Source of the DNA: Semisulcospira habei
Taxonomy: Eukaryota > Mollusca > Gastropoda > Semisulcospiridae
DNA length: 64,000 nt
Reading direction: 5' to 3'
NCBI GenBank assembly: GCA_036245525.1
Contig: BTPG01000004.1
Coordinates: 21,261,755 to 21,325,754 of the forward strand
The position numbers were made by a program, and so were the translations under genes. Shown piece after piece: positions 41,575-52,180 of the stretch. How positions within the stretch are numbered: position 1 is the stretch's first letter; each line of letters begins with the position of its first letter. Under the pieces are notes generated by a model that ran no database searches, was not told the DNA's origin, and was given only the letters and a program-made list of their open reading frames with translations.

Positions 41575-42360
41575 ATCTGATTAAAGTACAATCAAATCCA
41601 TGCTTTCTACAGCTACATCGTCTACTATCACAGTCAGTTTTGCAGATCAGTGCACCTTATAACCTATAGGAGATGATGAGGCGCTGGTGGGAGGTCTGTT
41701 GTTTCTCGCACGAGTATGCCATTCGCTAAGGTCCAGCCCCACAAGGTCGGATCAAGATCGTTGCCCATCCATTTTTGTACCTGCAAGTACACCCTCAAGC
41801 TGTGAAACTTGGCTGCAGCTGCTGTTGGTGGGAGGGTTTGAACGCTGACACAGCTAGTTTCTGTTGCGATCTTTGTGGAAAACTGGCGGTGTCAAAGATC
41901 GTCGAGTCCCTCATAAGCTTTGCCATTATAAACGACCACTAGGGCTTCTTCCCCAGCTTTTATGATGTCTTCCGGCGTCGCGTCAATGTCATGGAATGTT
42001 TCTGCGATCTTCCTGAAACGAGCCAGTCTATACATCCGCTTGAATGCAACAGACTTGTCTATTTCAAACCGTCTTGATGTTATCACAACCAGTTAGTGCG
42101 TGGACAAATGGAAGTTGAAGACATACGCTTCCGAGGACAGTCTTTGTCCGGAGAATGATCTAGCACCATCTTTTACTTATCGTTTCCTTTATATCCGAGC
42201 TCAAGAATATGTCGTGGGATCCCATGGTGACAAAGCAAAACCAGAAGATCTGTGTCTTCCCCCACGACGATGACAGTGATCTGGGCCGCCATCTTCAACG
42301 CAGTTCGCACCATAGGTCAGCGTCGTCTCTGGCGTGGATTGTTGTGAAGCACTGTTCTTG
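41575..42360 (-). pseudogene. decayed copy of an uncharacterised PIN-like, Cys-rich protein family
   Basis: Read across frames on the minus strand, in order: VVGEDTDLLVLLCHHG (about 42297-42250), FVHALTGCD (about 42105-42075), then KRMYRLARFRKIAETF through EEALVVVYNGKAYEGLDDL (41892-42042, the longest open piece), HSLRVYLQVQKWMGNDLDP (about 41805-41750) and DCDSRRCSCRKHGFDC (about 41635-41590). I recognise this block order from uncharacterised proteins repeated in many invertebrate genomes. The acidic EDTD motif suggests a PIN/FEN-like nuclease fold, which is inference. At least three frame changes and stops show it is not translated as one protein. Confidence 0.65.
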
Positions 42361-44108
42361 TAGCTGGTCACTTAACATGAAGATGAACCTGTTTGAAAAT
42401 AGAATTATATGATTATCAAATATGATCATACAGCTGAACGTAAATAGTAGTGTTCATGGTAACGGGTAATCCCCCCCCCCCCCCAATGTAAAGGATGTGG
42501 ACTTCATACTGCAATCAAAAACTAAAACTGATCACAGTATTTGTGTTGCATGCATTATGGTACAATAAAGTACAATGAAGCACAAATTATAACATCACAC
42601 ATGCACATGCTAAAGGGTTTCGCTCCAGTTCCAGATGGGACTATTATTCATGAAGTAAACACTGTGTGACATGTGATAAAAGGGAAGTGAACGTTATAGT
42701 ACAACTAGCAAATCTAAACATTTGCATAGATCACATGATTATATTACATTAAAGAAACCTGAAACTTCATTTAAAACAAAATTTCTGGTGACCTCCCCTC
42801 CCCCCTCCCCCCTCTCCTCCCTACCCCCTCGGAAAATGTATGAATCTAAATTTTAACCTTGAAAAAAACGATAAACTCAGGTATTGTTTCACGTAAAATG
42901 TCCAGAGTTGCCTCTACATCCAGCCAGTATTTGTTTTATAGCTACTTGCATTTACATAGGTTGCAACAGCGCGCGCTTTTCAGGTGTGAAAAGTCTTATA
43001 TCAAAAGTCTTGTAGTGACAACAAGGTATCAAAATATCTTAAATTTGTCAGAATAAAACGGCACATTCCCCTATTTTTCCGATGGAAATGTGGTATCAGA
43101 ATGCCTTAATATGATCGACTGAAAAGAGGATTATTAGAATGGTTAGTAACATTTCATATGTATGTAGTGTAAAGAACAGAAAGAGGATAGGTCATTAATC
43201 TAAGAGTCTTTTTACAAAGAGCATGAAATAACAAACAAAACAAAGCACTTACAGTAAATGCAGTATTTCTCAGTGCAGGCAGATGTAACTTGCAGCCAAA
43301 GAACATTCGAACAACTCGGCAGTGTAAAATCAGAAGCAGCAGCTGAACACACTTTTATATTAACGTGCAAATAAAGAAAGAAATAAACTGTTCACTGAAC
43401 ACTTCGGTTCACATTTCTTCGAGTCCACTGCAGAAATATGTAACTTGCGCTCACAAAACACATGAAAAGCTCAGCGGAATAAGTCAGAAACAGGGGTTGA
43501 ATGCATTGTATATTAGTTTGGATATAAAGAAAAGAATCAGTATACACAAAGCAGCTTAATCCAGTTATGTACGTTATGAGAATAATTTGCATTATTGTTT
43601 AAGAGTGGTCATGTTCACATTGATGCATTTCCAAGCAGTACACACAGAAATGCATACCATTCCTAGACATTCTACACCTCTGTAGATTTACTTTTTTTCA
43701 CTCATTCTAGCGTGGTTAAACAAAGAAAGAAACAGAGAAAGGAAAAGGATCCATGTGCAACACTTTATAATTATGTATAAAACGTGAGAGATTAAATTTA
43801 GACAGCTTGAAACACAAGGAAGACGATTACCACTTTCTCTAAATTAGTTACCAGATATGTGTATTCAGTCTACTGGTTCTGTGTTCAATAATGACTTTGT
43901 TCAGGAGAATGTGTGATCAAGCACATCATAATTGATACTGACACTAATACACCCTTGAGCAATCCACGGTAATCAAAAACACTTCATCCAGCATTCAAAT
44001 AGAAAGAAAACGTGAGAAAGTGGATGGTTTTGATCACCATACCCCAGCCACAGTGGCCTTCTGCCTTGCCTCAGGGCAGATTACGGCACGGGGCACAAAG
44101 CGTTTGAT
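42361..44108. other. AT-rich, repeat-poor stretch
   Basis: No pal family, SINE or LINE match seen over about 1.7 kb. Short C-rich tracts at about 42470-42484 and 42796-42829. No coding frame with recognisable motifs. It could be host unique sequence such as intron or intergenic DNA. Confidence 0.45.
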
Positions 44109-45157
44109 CCTTCTATCTATCTATCTATATCCCGTAGTCTTGCCGACCGTTGGGGCACCACTGCTGACTTGGCAACCAGCTCCCTCCATTCCTCTCTGTT
44201 CTCTGCCATTCTTAGCGTATCGCCCAGCTTCAGTCCTGTCCACTCTCAGATATTGTCCTCCCATCTTTTCCTCTGTCTTCCTCTCCTTCGTCCTCCTTGC
44301 ACAATGCCTTGCAGGATTGTTTTGGCAAGCCCTGCTGAACGCGTGACATGCCCATACCACTTCAGTTTGCGTTTTTCCCACTTCCACGTTCGTGATATGA
44401 TCTCTGTATGAAATGACAAGCAGCCTTCGAAAACATCTCATTTCAGTGGCTTGTATCCTCCTTTCAAGGTCTGCAGTGAGGGTCCATGACTCGCAGGCAT
44501 ACAAGAACACTGAGATGACTAAGGAGCGCATCAGTCTGATCTTGGAGCAGAGTGTGATGTTTCTGTCCTTCCATATGGTCTTCAATTTTGTCAGTGCTGT
44601 TGTTGTCTGCGCAATCCTAGACAGTATTTCTGGTTTTGATACTTCATCTGTCACAAAAGCTCCTAAGTATTTGAATTTATTAACGGTTTCCAGTTTTTGG
44701 CTTCCAATCATGACGTCAGTGCCAATGCCACTGGCGTTATTGGTCATCAGTTTGGTCTTCTCTGCGCTGATTTCCATCCCATACGCAATGGCTGTACTGT
44801 CCAGCTTTTCAACCAGCTGAGCTAGCTCCTTCTCTGTTCCTGCAAGGCCGTCAATGTCATCCGCAAAGCGCAAGTTTGTGATTGTTCTGCCTCCAATACT
44901 GACAGATCCTTCATGATCTTTCAGAGCGTCTGTCATGATTCATTCCAGGAAGATGTTGAAAAGAGTAGGTGAGAGCAAGCAGCCTTGTCTGAATCCGACT
45001 GTAGTCCTAAACCAGTTTCCTATTTTGCCGTTGAAGCAGACTGCGCTAGTGGCCTTGTTGTGAAGGTTTGCTATGACTTTATGGTGGACCAAAGGGCTAC
45101 ATGCCACACCCTGTCAAACGCTTTCTTAAAATCCACAAAGACATGATAGAGGTCTTT
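44109..45157 (-). mobile_element. LINE fragment, 3' part, truncated by the LTR element
   Basis: A minus-strand unit whose 3' end is a (TAGA)n-type tail (plus-strand tctatctatctatctat, 44114-44130), typical of RTE-like and related LINEs. Coding runs leftward from 45157. The 5' portion is missing where the LTR begins at 45158. The family differs from the LINEs at 1.8 and 56.3 kb. Confidence 0.8.
44121..45157 (-). pseudogene. LINE reverse transcriptase fragment
   Basis: The first visible part (45157 to about 44937) reads KDLYHVFVDFKKAFD and then, near 45000-44940, QGCLLSPTLFNIFLE, which ends in a TGA stop just before the open segment 44121-44936. That segment carries LRFADDIDGLAG (catalytic FADD, residues 24-27), EISAEKTKLM, FKYLGA, and YACESWTL followed by a degenerate C-terminus. 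These are RT domains A to C and the thumb in correct order. The frame after EVGKTQTEVVW looks shifted. The endonuclease domain is absent. Confidence 0.85.
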
Positions 45158-46147
45158 TGTTACGATTGTGGTTGTGTTGTTTTGTAAGAGCATGCATATA
45201 TTAATCGTAGGAAACGATCCGATATTTATTTGAGCTATCATGGTTACGAATCACGTACCTTTTTAGTGGGATTCTTTGTCGTTCGCGCGTAGAGCGGAAT
45301 GTGCTTTGTTGTGGTACGCTGGGATTGGTCCGGAGGTTTCTGGCAAAGTCGCATGGGGAAGGGCGGTGAGTTTTTGTGATGCGTGGATTTGCTGAGAATA
45401 GACCAGAACGTTCGAGCAAAATCGCGCTCTAGCTAGTGACCTCGTATGTGCCACGTCAAACTGTAAGCAACATTTTGCAACACAGTAGTAAAGCCATTCT
45501 AATATTCATGGTCATAGTTGTCTTCTGTACGCGTGAATTTAGCGGTCAGTGTGTATTATGAACGGTCTGCCATACTCTTGTGTGACGTCATTACACACTG
45601 AGATTTGGGGCTGAAATTAGCAGTCGAATTTTGGTAGACTATTGTAGTTTATTCTAGAAAGTTCTTTTTATTTAATATTTATGAGTTTCGGTTACGTGTT
45701 CCATTCTGATTGGTTGCTTTGTGTGAATTCGGTGGATTATTCTGGAAAGTTGTTGTATTATAAAAGTTTGTGCTGGGAAGCACGTTCGTACATTGTCATG
45801 CATTGTCAGTTGTAGGGACACACAGTTTATCGTAGGTACGTGGCCCGTATAGGGTGTACATTGTGAGAGACGCAGCGTAACGGTGGTGTACGTTGTATGA
45901 GAAACATTGTGTCGCCAGTGTTGACATTTCGCTGAAGAGACATTGTATCAGTGTTGGTGCATTTGGGAATGCATTGTGTGGAGATCGCATCGCTGAAAAA
46001 AATATTGTTGGAACTGTTACTTCAGTGTAGTCTACATCCTTAAGCCACGTGTGACGGGTTGCAGCTGAATGAAGTTTCTTTAAAAAGAACCTTACGTGCG
46101 TGCGTCTGGTGTGATGTCATACTACGACTACAACTCAACACGTAACA
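45158..46147 (+). repeat. 5' LTR
   Basis: About 990 bp, starting TGTTACG and ending CGTAACA (short perfect inverted ends). It differs from the 3' LTR by roughly 18 substitutions and a few short indels, about 98% identity by eye. A TATA box lies at 45759-45766. The AATAAA found in the 3' LTR reads aaaaaa here. Confidence 0.92.
45759..45766 (+). promoter_or_regulatory. TATA box of 5' LTR
   Basis: tataaaag, conserved at the matching place in the 3' LTR (50541-50548). Transcription would start about 25-30 bp downstream, by the usual rule. Confidence 0.6.
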
Positions 46148-46151
46148 TTTT

Positions 46152-46169
46152 TGGCACATCCGACGGGAC
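46152..46169 (+). promoter_or_regulatory. candidate primer-binding site
   Basis: tggcacatccgacgggac begins with TGG a few bases after the 5' LTR, as expected for pairing with a tRNA 3' end. The tRNA was not identified. Confidence 0.45.
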
Positions 46170-46230
46170 TTCTTCAGTTGGCTCAGTAGAAAGGGTAGAC
46201 GGAGACAACAGCCAGCAGTGAAACGCAGAG

Positions 46231-47505
46231 ATGGCGACATCGCAAATGGAGACATTCCTGAAAAATGGAAAGGAATGTGGACTCGAAGGAGCTCAACTCT
46301 TCGAGTTTGTAAAGGATAGACTGGAGAGAGAAGAAAAGAAACGAGAGAGAGAAGAAAAGGAGAGCCTGGAGAGAGAGGAGAGAGAATAAAAGAAACGAGA
46401 GAGGGAAGAAAAAGAGAGATTGGAGAGAGAAGAAAGAGCTAAAGAACGTGAAATCAGGAAACTCGAAATTCAAGCAGAAGAGGCAGAGAAACAGCGAGAA
46501 GAGGCAGAGAAACAGCGAGAAGAGGCAGAGAAACAGCGAGAAGAAGCAGAGAAACAGCGAGAAGAGGCGGAGAGGCAGCGACAACATGAAATTCATCTAA
46601 AGCAGATGGAGATAGAGGCACAGAGCCAGAGAGCTACTGAAGCAACAACCTTAGCCAGCAGAGAGCAAACACCCCGTGCGCCAAAGCTTCCACCTTTCGT
46701 TGAAAATTCAGATAAGATGGACGCTTATCTGGAGCGATTTGAGCGCTTCGCAAGCAGCAATAACTGGAGACAAGAGACCTGGGCTATCAAACTGAGCGCA
46801 CTTCTAACTGGCAAAGCGCTTGAATTTTACACCCGCTTGCCAAGAGAAGAAGCCGAAGATTATACGCAGTTGAGAGCCGCACTACTGAGACAGTACGACT
46901 TAACTGAAGAGGGTTACAGGCGACGATTTCGGAAATGCAAGCCTGAAGAAGGAGAAACACCCGGCTTATTCATTGAAAGAATCAGGAGATACCTGGAGAA
47001 ATGGATAGAGCTGCCTGGTTTAAACAAAGATTACCAGGACCTGTGTGACCTCATCATAAAAGAACAATTCCTCAACGCATGTTCTAAGGACCTGGCCGCC
47101 CACCTCAGGGAGCAAAAAGACAAGTCCTTAAAGGCCCTGGCCGACTTCGCTCAAAGATACCTTGACGCCCACAACATGAATTTCGGGCCCAGTAAGCCGC
47201 AGCGTGTGTCTGCACCAGCAGAGGAAATCCACAATGTCAGAGACACCCCGAAATACATGCGGGTGGAGAACCTGACATGTTTCCTTTGTGGAAAGAGGGG
47301 ACACAAGGCGAGACGATGTCCTTCTAAAGATGTTCCCCGAAGAGATAACACCAGAAGATCCAACCAAGATCGTGGGATAGCAGGCAGAAGCAGTACTATG
47401 TCTCAACACAGAGCCGCCGCTGTACTATCCAATGATGTGACGTCATCCAGTGACTTTGAATCTGGAGAAAGGCAAGTGACACCGGAGCTGATTGAATCTT
47501 TATAA
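46231..47505 (+). pseudogene. gag, SCAN-like capsid with zinc knuckle
   Basis: The likely start ATG is at 46231. One in-frame TAA at 46387-46389 interrupts a highly charged Glu/Arg/Lys coiled-coil region that includes five repeats of a KQREEAE-type heptad (about 46480-46570). The capsid part follows (about 46690-47170) with WAIKLSALLTGKALEFY, YRRRFRKCKP and EQFLNACSKDLAAHLREQ, a pattern closely resembling the SCAN domain. A CX2CX4HX4C zinc knuckle spans 47278-47319 and a basic tail follows. Structural Gag protein that packages element RNA. The open frame from 46420 is 361 codons. It ends TAA at 47503-47505, next to an A9 run; the protease lies in another frame. Confidence 0.88.
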
Positions 47506-48130
47506 AAAAAAATGGACGCATCCCAGGAGGAGATGGGGCTACATTTTTACCAGTCTCAAACATTGCGCTGCCTGAGAATGAAGTGCCGAACATGGGGGTG
47601 GTGTCAGGATTCGTCGGAAACACACCAGTGAGAGTGCTGAGAGATACCGGTTGTAGTTGCATCATCGTGAGAGAGGACCTAGTAATTGAAGACCAGAAGC
47701 TACAGGAGTGGTCAAGTCTCATCTTGGCCGACGGAACTGTGAGGATCATCCCCCTTGCCAAGGTCAGTGTCAACACCCACCCACTCCCCCACCCCCCAAA
47801 CTTTGGTACCGGTTACAGGCCACTTTACAAGTTTCAAATACAAGCGATCAAAAATCTCTGTAAACTTCAGTAGCTGAACTGGCCCTTCGTCTGTCTTGTA
47901 CTGTGTTTGTCTTAAATGGCTAAATCCGTGTCTGTTACGTGAGTGTGCGTGTTGGGTTTCAGTTCGCGGCGCTTTGAGTCGATTCGCCCAAAAATTGAGA
48001 AAAAGCGCCTATATAATAACGGTATTATTATTATTATTTATTATTAACACCCCGTACCTGACAGGAGAGGTGAAGGCGTTGTGCGTGAAGGCACCAGTCT
48101 ACGATCTTATCATCGGAAACATTGATGGTG
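47506..48130 (+). pseudogene. aspartic protease, split by a SINE
   Basis: A retropepsin-like domain cleaving the polyprotein. The active-site DTG is at 47643-47651, followed by a strand-rich stretch ending at about 47777. The C-terminal half, with the DLIIGN motif that closes such domains, resumes at 48046 in a different frame (about 48098-48121). The interruption is the SINE at 47779-48045 plus a 7-bp target duplication; together 274 bp, not divisible by three, so the frame is also shifted. The protease frame is -1 relative to gag, and gag's stop lies just before an A9 run, where a frameshift or old indel could have linked them. Confidence 0.82.
47779..48045 (+). mobile_element. 5'-truncated SINE inside the protease
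   Basis: Matches the SINE at 12317-12745 from its C-rich part (about 12484) to the ATT tail, missing the tRNA head. The 7-bp direct repeat aacaccc at 47772-47778 and 48046-48052 is its target-site duplication. The open frame that seems to start at 47896 takes its first 50 or so residues from this SINE and is not a real protein start. Confidence 0.9.
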
Positions 48131-49578
48131 CCAGAAACGCAGACGATCCAGATCCAGAGTGGAGACCTGAAACATGTGCTGTTACCACAAGAAGTCAAGC
48201 AAAGAAGAGTCACCAGACCATCCCTCTAAAAGTGGCGGACAACACGGAAGCAGCCGTGGTGAATAGGGACAGGCTGGTGGAGCTACAGAGAGCCGACCCC
48301 ACGCTTGACAAGTTCCGAGGTCAGGCCGAGCCCGTGACGCGAAAGGGAAATGAGATATCCTTTGAGACCAGGAACAATATCCTGTATCGGATATTCAACA
48401 GCAGTGGAGATAAACCTGTGCGTCAGGTAGTAGTTCCTGAACCATTGAGGATGCAGGTGATGAAATTGGCCCATGATTCCATATTGGGAGGACACTTGGG
48501 AATCAACAAGACCCTCGATAGGATCCGAGCCGTCTTCTACTGGCCTGATATGGGAGGCGACGTCACCCGATTCTGCAGGTCGTGTGACATATGCCAGAAA
48601 ACAATCCCCAAAGGAAAGGTGCCCAAGGTTCCTCTAGAGAAAATGCCATTGATCGATATGCCTTTCAAGCGGGTGGCTGTAGACCTGGTAGGGCCAATAT
48701 CTCCTCCAAGTGAAGATGGTCATCGCTACATTTTGACCCTGGTGGACTACGCTACACGTTATCCTGAGGCCATACCATTGAAGAAGATCGACACTCCAAC
48801 AGTGGGAGAGGCGCTCGTTGACATGTTCAGCCGTTTGGGGATTCCTGAGGAGATCCTGAGTGACCTGGGAACTCAGTTTGTCTCCGACGGTATGGAGGAA
48901 GTCAACCGGCTATTGAGCATCTGACACCTTACTACCACCCCTTATCACCCCATGTGTAATGGGCTGGTTGAAAAGTTTAAAGGAACATTGAAGGCTATGC
49001 TGAAGAAACTGTGTGCTGAGCAGCCAAGGTTGTGGCATAGATATATCAATGCCTTGCTCTTCGCATACTGTGAAGTTCCTCAGGATTCGACAGGGTTTTC
49101 CCCTTTTGAATTACTGTACGGTAGGACTGTAAGGTGGCCCATGCACATCCTGAATGAGTTGTGGACCAAGGATATCGACGCGCCTGAGGTGAAGATCAGC
49201 TACCAGTACGTCTTCGACCTGAGAGAGAAGCTGGAAGATACCCTCAGGATGTCTCGCGAAGAACTGGCGAAGGCGCGGAACAAGGGGAAGCATTACTATG
49301 ATCGTAAGGCGAAACCTCGACGATTCCAGCCAGGTGACCAGGTATTGGTTCTTCTTCCTACCGACAACAACAAACTCCTGATGCAGTGGAAGGGACCCTA
49401 CGTTGTCGACACGGTGGTTGGCATCAACGACTACAGAGTCAAGATCAACAACAAGGTGAAGATTTACCATGCCAATTTGCTGAAGAAGTATATTGAGAGA
49501 GGTCGTCAAGACAAACCACAACTGGCGGCATCGGTGCGTCTTGCTGATGACAAAAGACTAGACGACGAACCTGTTTGA
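48131..49578 (+). pseudogene. integrase with one in-frame stop
   Basis: Inserts element cDNA into the genome. A linker containing AVTTRSQAKK is followed by an HH-CC zinc-binding domain (His at 48472 and 48493, then CRSCDIC at about 48574-48594). The DDE core has Asp at 48682-48684, Asp at 48862-48864 and Glu at 48970-48972. A stop codon at 48922-48924 interrupts the core between the second Asp and the Glu, in the same frame on both sides. The C-terminal module has WKGPYVVD (GPY/F motif) and ends at TGA 49576-49578. Catalytic residues are intact; the premature stop would give an inactive product. Confidence 0.9.
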
Positions 49579-49911
49579 CGTTAAATTACAGTCTATCAAG
49601 GGTTCGCAGAACTTTGGAGCGAATTATCTGAGCAGAACAGTTTAAATGAACATTTCTGTGTCCAGAACAGTTTATAGAAACATTTCGGTGTCCATGACAG
49701 TTTAAAGGGACATGTCTACACTCAGGACAGTTTAAAGGGACATGTCTTCGCTAAGGACAGTTTAAAGGAACTGTGAGACGATTATTTATTTTAAAGTAAT
49801 TGATTTGATTTGGATGTGAAATTGTATTTGTTTAGGGTTCTGTGTAGGTTAACACAGCCACAACCGTATTTTGAGATTTGAGAAGAATATTTTTTTGTTG
49901 TTGAAATGTCA
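49579..49911 (+). other. 3' noncoding tail of the LTR element with a 30-bp tandem repeat
   Basis: Five tandem copies of a unit of about 30 bp (gaacagtttaaatgaacatt and relatives) start at 49634, 49664, 49695, 49725 and 49755. No RT or RNase H motif is present here, although this is where a Gmr1-like element should carry them. Confidence 0.8.
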
Positions 49912-49929
49912 TTCTAAAGAGGGGGGTAA
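49912..49929 (+). promoter_or_regulatory. polypurine tract
   Basis: ttctaaagaggggggtaa immediately before the 3' LTR; primes plus-strand synthesis in such elements. Confidence 0.75.
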
Positions 49930-50936
49930 TATTACGATTGTGGTTGTGTTGTTTTGTAAGAGCATGCATATATTAATCGTAGGAAACGATCCGATATTTA
50001 TTTGAGCTATCATGGTTACGAATCACGTACCTTTTTAGTGGGATTCTTTGTCGTTCGCGCGTAGAGCGGAATGTGCTTTGTTGTGGTACGCTGGGATTGG
50101 TCCGGAGGTTTCTGGCAAAGTCGCATGGGGAAGGGCGGTGAGTTTTTGTGATGCGTGAATTCGCTGAGAATAGACCAGAACGTTCGAGCAAAATCGCGCT
50201 CTAGCTAGTGACCTCGTATGTGCCACGTCAAACTGTAAGCAACATTTTGCAACACAGTAGTAAAGCCACTCTAATATTCATGGTCATAGTTGTCTTCTGT
50301 ACGCGTGAATTTAGCGGTCAGTGTGTATTGTGAAAGGTCGTGAACGGTCTGCCATACTCTTGTGTGACGTCATTACACACTGGGATTTGGGGCTGAAATT
50401 AGCAGTCGAATTTTGGTAGACTATTGTAGTTTATTCTAGAAAGTTCTTTTTATTTAATATTTATGAGTTTCGGTTACGTGTTCCGTTCTGATTGGTTGCG
50501 TTGTGTGAATTCGGTGGATTATTCTGAAAAGTTGTTGTATTATAAAAGTTTGTGCTGGGAAGCACGTTCGTACATTGTCATGCATTGTCAGTTGTAGGGA
50601 CACACAGTTTATCGTAGGTACGTGGCCCGTATAGGGTGTACATCGTGAGAGACGCAGCGTAACGGTGGTGTACGTTGTATGAGAAACATTGTGTCGCCAG
50701 TGTTGACATTTCGCAGAAGAGACATTGTATAAGTGTTGGTGCATTTGGGAATGCATTGTGTGGAGATCGCATCGCTGAAATAAAATATTGTTGGAACCGT
50801 TACTCCAGTGTAGTCTACATCCTTAAGCCACGTGTGACGGGATGCAGCTGAATGAGAATGAAGTTTCTTTAAAAAGAACCTTACGTGCGTGCGTCTGGTG
50901 TGATATCATACTACGACTACGACTCAACACGTAACA
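49930..50936 (+). repeat. 3' LTR
   Basis: About 1007 bp. Starts TATTACG (TG mutated to TA) and ends CGTAACA. TATA box at 50541-50548 and AATAAA at 50779-50784. Compared with the 5' LTR it has a short duplication (gaaaggtcgt, about 50331) and an extra gagaat near 50853. Confidence 0.92.
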
Positions 50937-51219
50937 GTCTATTATTTGCCTCACCTTGATCCTTGACTCACCTTAATTGGATTAGGGGACCGTGTTGATC
51001 GCCGTTAACCTGCATATGGTGTACCACTGATGCCGAAAAATCAGTTTATTACTGGTAAATTAATTTTTTATTTATTATTACGGGCGCACTATGGCCGATA
51101 TTTCTTAGTACTTTTGATGTTGCGTTGTATGTATTGTTCTCTATCGATTGGCGTTGAAAAACCTTGTGTTGCAATTTGTCCTAGGTCTAAGTAATGATTT
51201 TTCACAGGGATCTTCCACT
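50937..51219. other. unannotated sequence
   Basis: AT-rich. I could not confirm that it continues the LINE found left of the LTR element. Confidence 0.35.
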
Positions 51220-51371
<152 letters not shown>

Positions 51372-51530
51372 AAATGATGATAGATTATAGACCGATTTAG
51401 ACCGACTTGACTGCATGCTTCCGTTGGGACAGTGAGAGTCATTGAGGGTCTATTCTTACGTACCCTATTACAGCAATGCTAAGCTATCAGCCTTGTTCAA
51501 AGGGAAGTGTCTTATGACAAGACCTGAATT

Positions 51531-51742
51531 ACCCATTCAGCCCTGACGCACTACAGCAGGAGATGGATCGACAATGATAATTCAAGGGTAGTGCCAGATT
51601 AGCTTGGCGCCTGTCGGCGCCAAGCTAATCTGGCACTGCCCTTGAATTATCATGGTCGACCCATCTCCTGCAACTGGTGCATAGTCCTTAGATGACGCCT
51701 CCCAAATTTGGGAAATACGGCTTCCGGGCTGAATAAGTCAAT
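51531..51742. mobile_element. pal-B MITE, ends mutated (B1)
   Basis: ttacccattcagccctgacg start and gggctgaataagtcaa end. Hairpin 51564-51663 almost perfect, centre gcgcctgtcggcgc. Confidence 0.85.
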
Positions 51743-51829
51743 AGATCGGAATATCAAATATATGTTCCTAGTATGTATTATAATAATGCGGGACCAAAAA
51801 GGGCTAACTTGAATTATGCATTGTTTTTT

Positions 51830-52050
51830 ATTGTCGTGAAAATAGAGGCCTTTTCTTCTCTTCTTCTCCTTTGTGCGCAGGGGAGTTCTTTTCGTCAGTT
51901 ACGCGCAAAGTGCAGCGGAAAACCTCTAGCTGGTACGTGTGCCTGTTCACATGGATTGTGAAAAGAAGGGCAGAAAAGTTTAGCTGAGGCAAGACAACGC
52001 TGGTAACCCGTTGTATCGGCGACCTTTTGCAGTCAAAGCCCGCCATGGAG
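51830..52050 (-). repeat. dispersed repeat R1, copy 4 (opposite strand)
   Basis: The reverse complement contains ccgatacaacgggttaccag, cttcttttcacaatccatgt, ttttccgctgca and ctgcgcacaaaggag in the same order as copies 1 and 3. The 3' third is missing or diverged. Confidence 0.7.
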
Positions 52051-52110
52051 TTGATCTGGCTTTAGATTGTAGTTCAACGCAGGTTTAGCAGACGACTTTA
52101 TGATAAATGC

Positions 52111-52180
52111 GTGTGCCGGTCTTTGATTTTGTACCTTACGGCCTGAAGCTGTAAAGTACAAAATCACAAACCAGCACACA
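52111..52180. repeat. pal-D hairpin
   Basis: gtgtgccggtctttgatttt and gtaccttacgg pair with tgtaaagtac and aaaatcacaaaccagcacac; gtac replaces gacc in both arms. Confidence 0.8.

Larger units (their letters stand above)
45158..50936 (+). mobile_element. Gypsy-type LTR retrotransposon, Gmr1-like, lacking RT/RNase H
   Basis: A 5.78-kb element: LTR, gag with SCAN-like capsid and zinc knuckle, protease, integrase, 3' noncoding tail, LTR. Integrase follows the protease directly. In Gmr1-like Gypsy elements integrase precedes reverse transcriptase, and their Gag is related to the vertebrate SCAN domain (established knowledge of the family). Here nothing resembling RT or RNase H follows integrase, so the copy is internally deleted or non-autonomous. 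Further damage: a stop in gag, a SINE in the protease and a stop in integrase. No clean TSD; gtct occurs close to both outer edges. Confidence 0.85.

Noticed and set aside
44413..44820. 135-codon plus-strand frame
   Set aside because: Antisense shadow of the LINE reverse transcriptase.
47896..48100. A start of a novel fusion protein
   Set aside because: The first part is SINE sequence inserted in the protease region.
45151..50943. A clean target-site duplication for the LTR element
   Set aside because: Flanks read ggtcttt and gtctatt; only gtct is shared and not at the exact border, so I do not call it.
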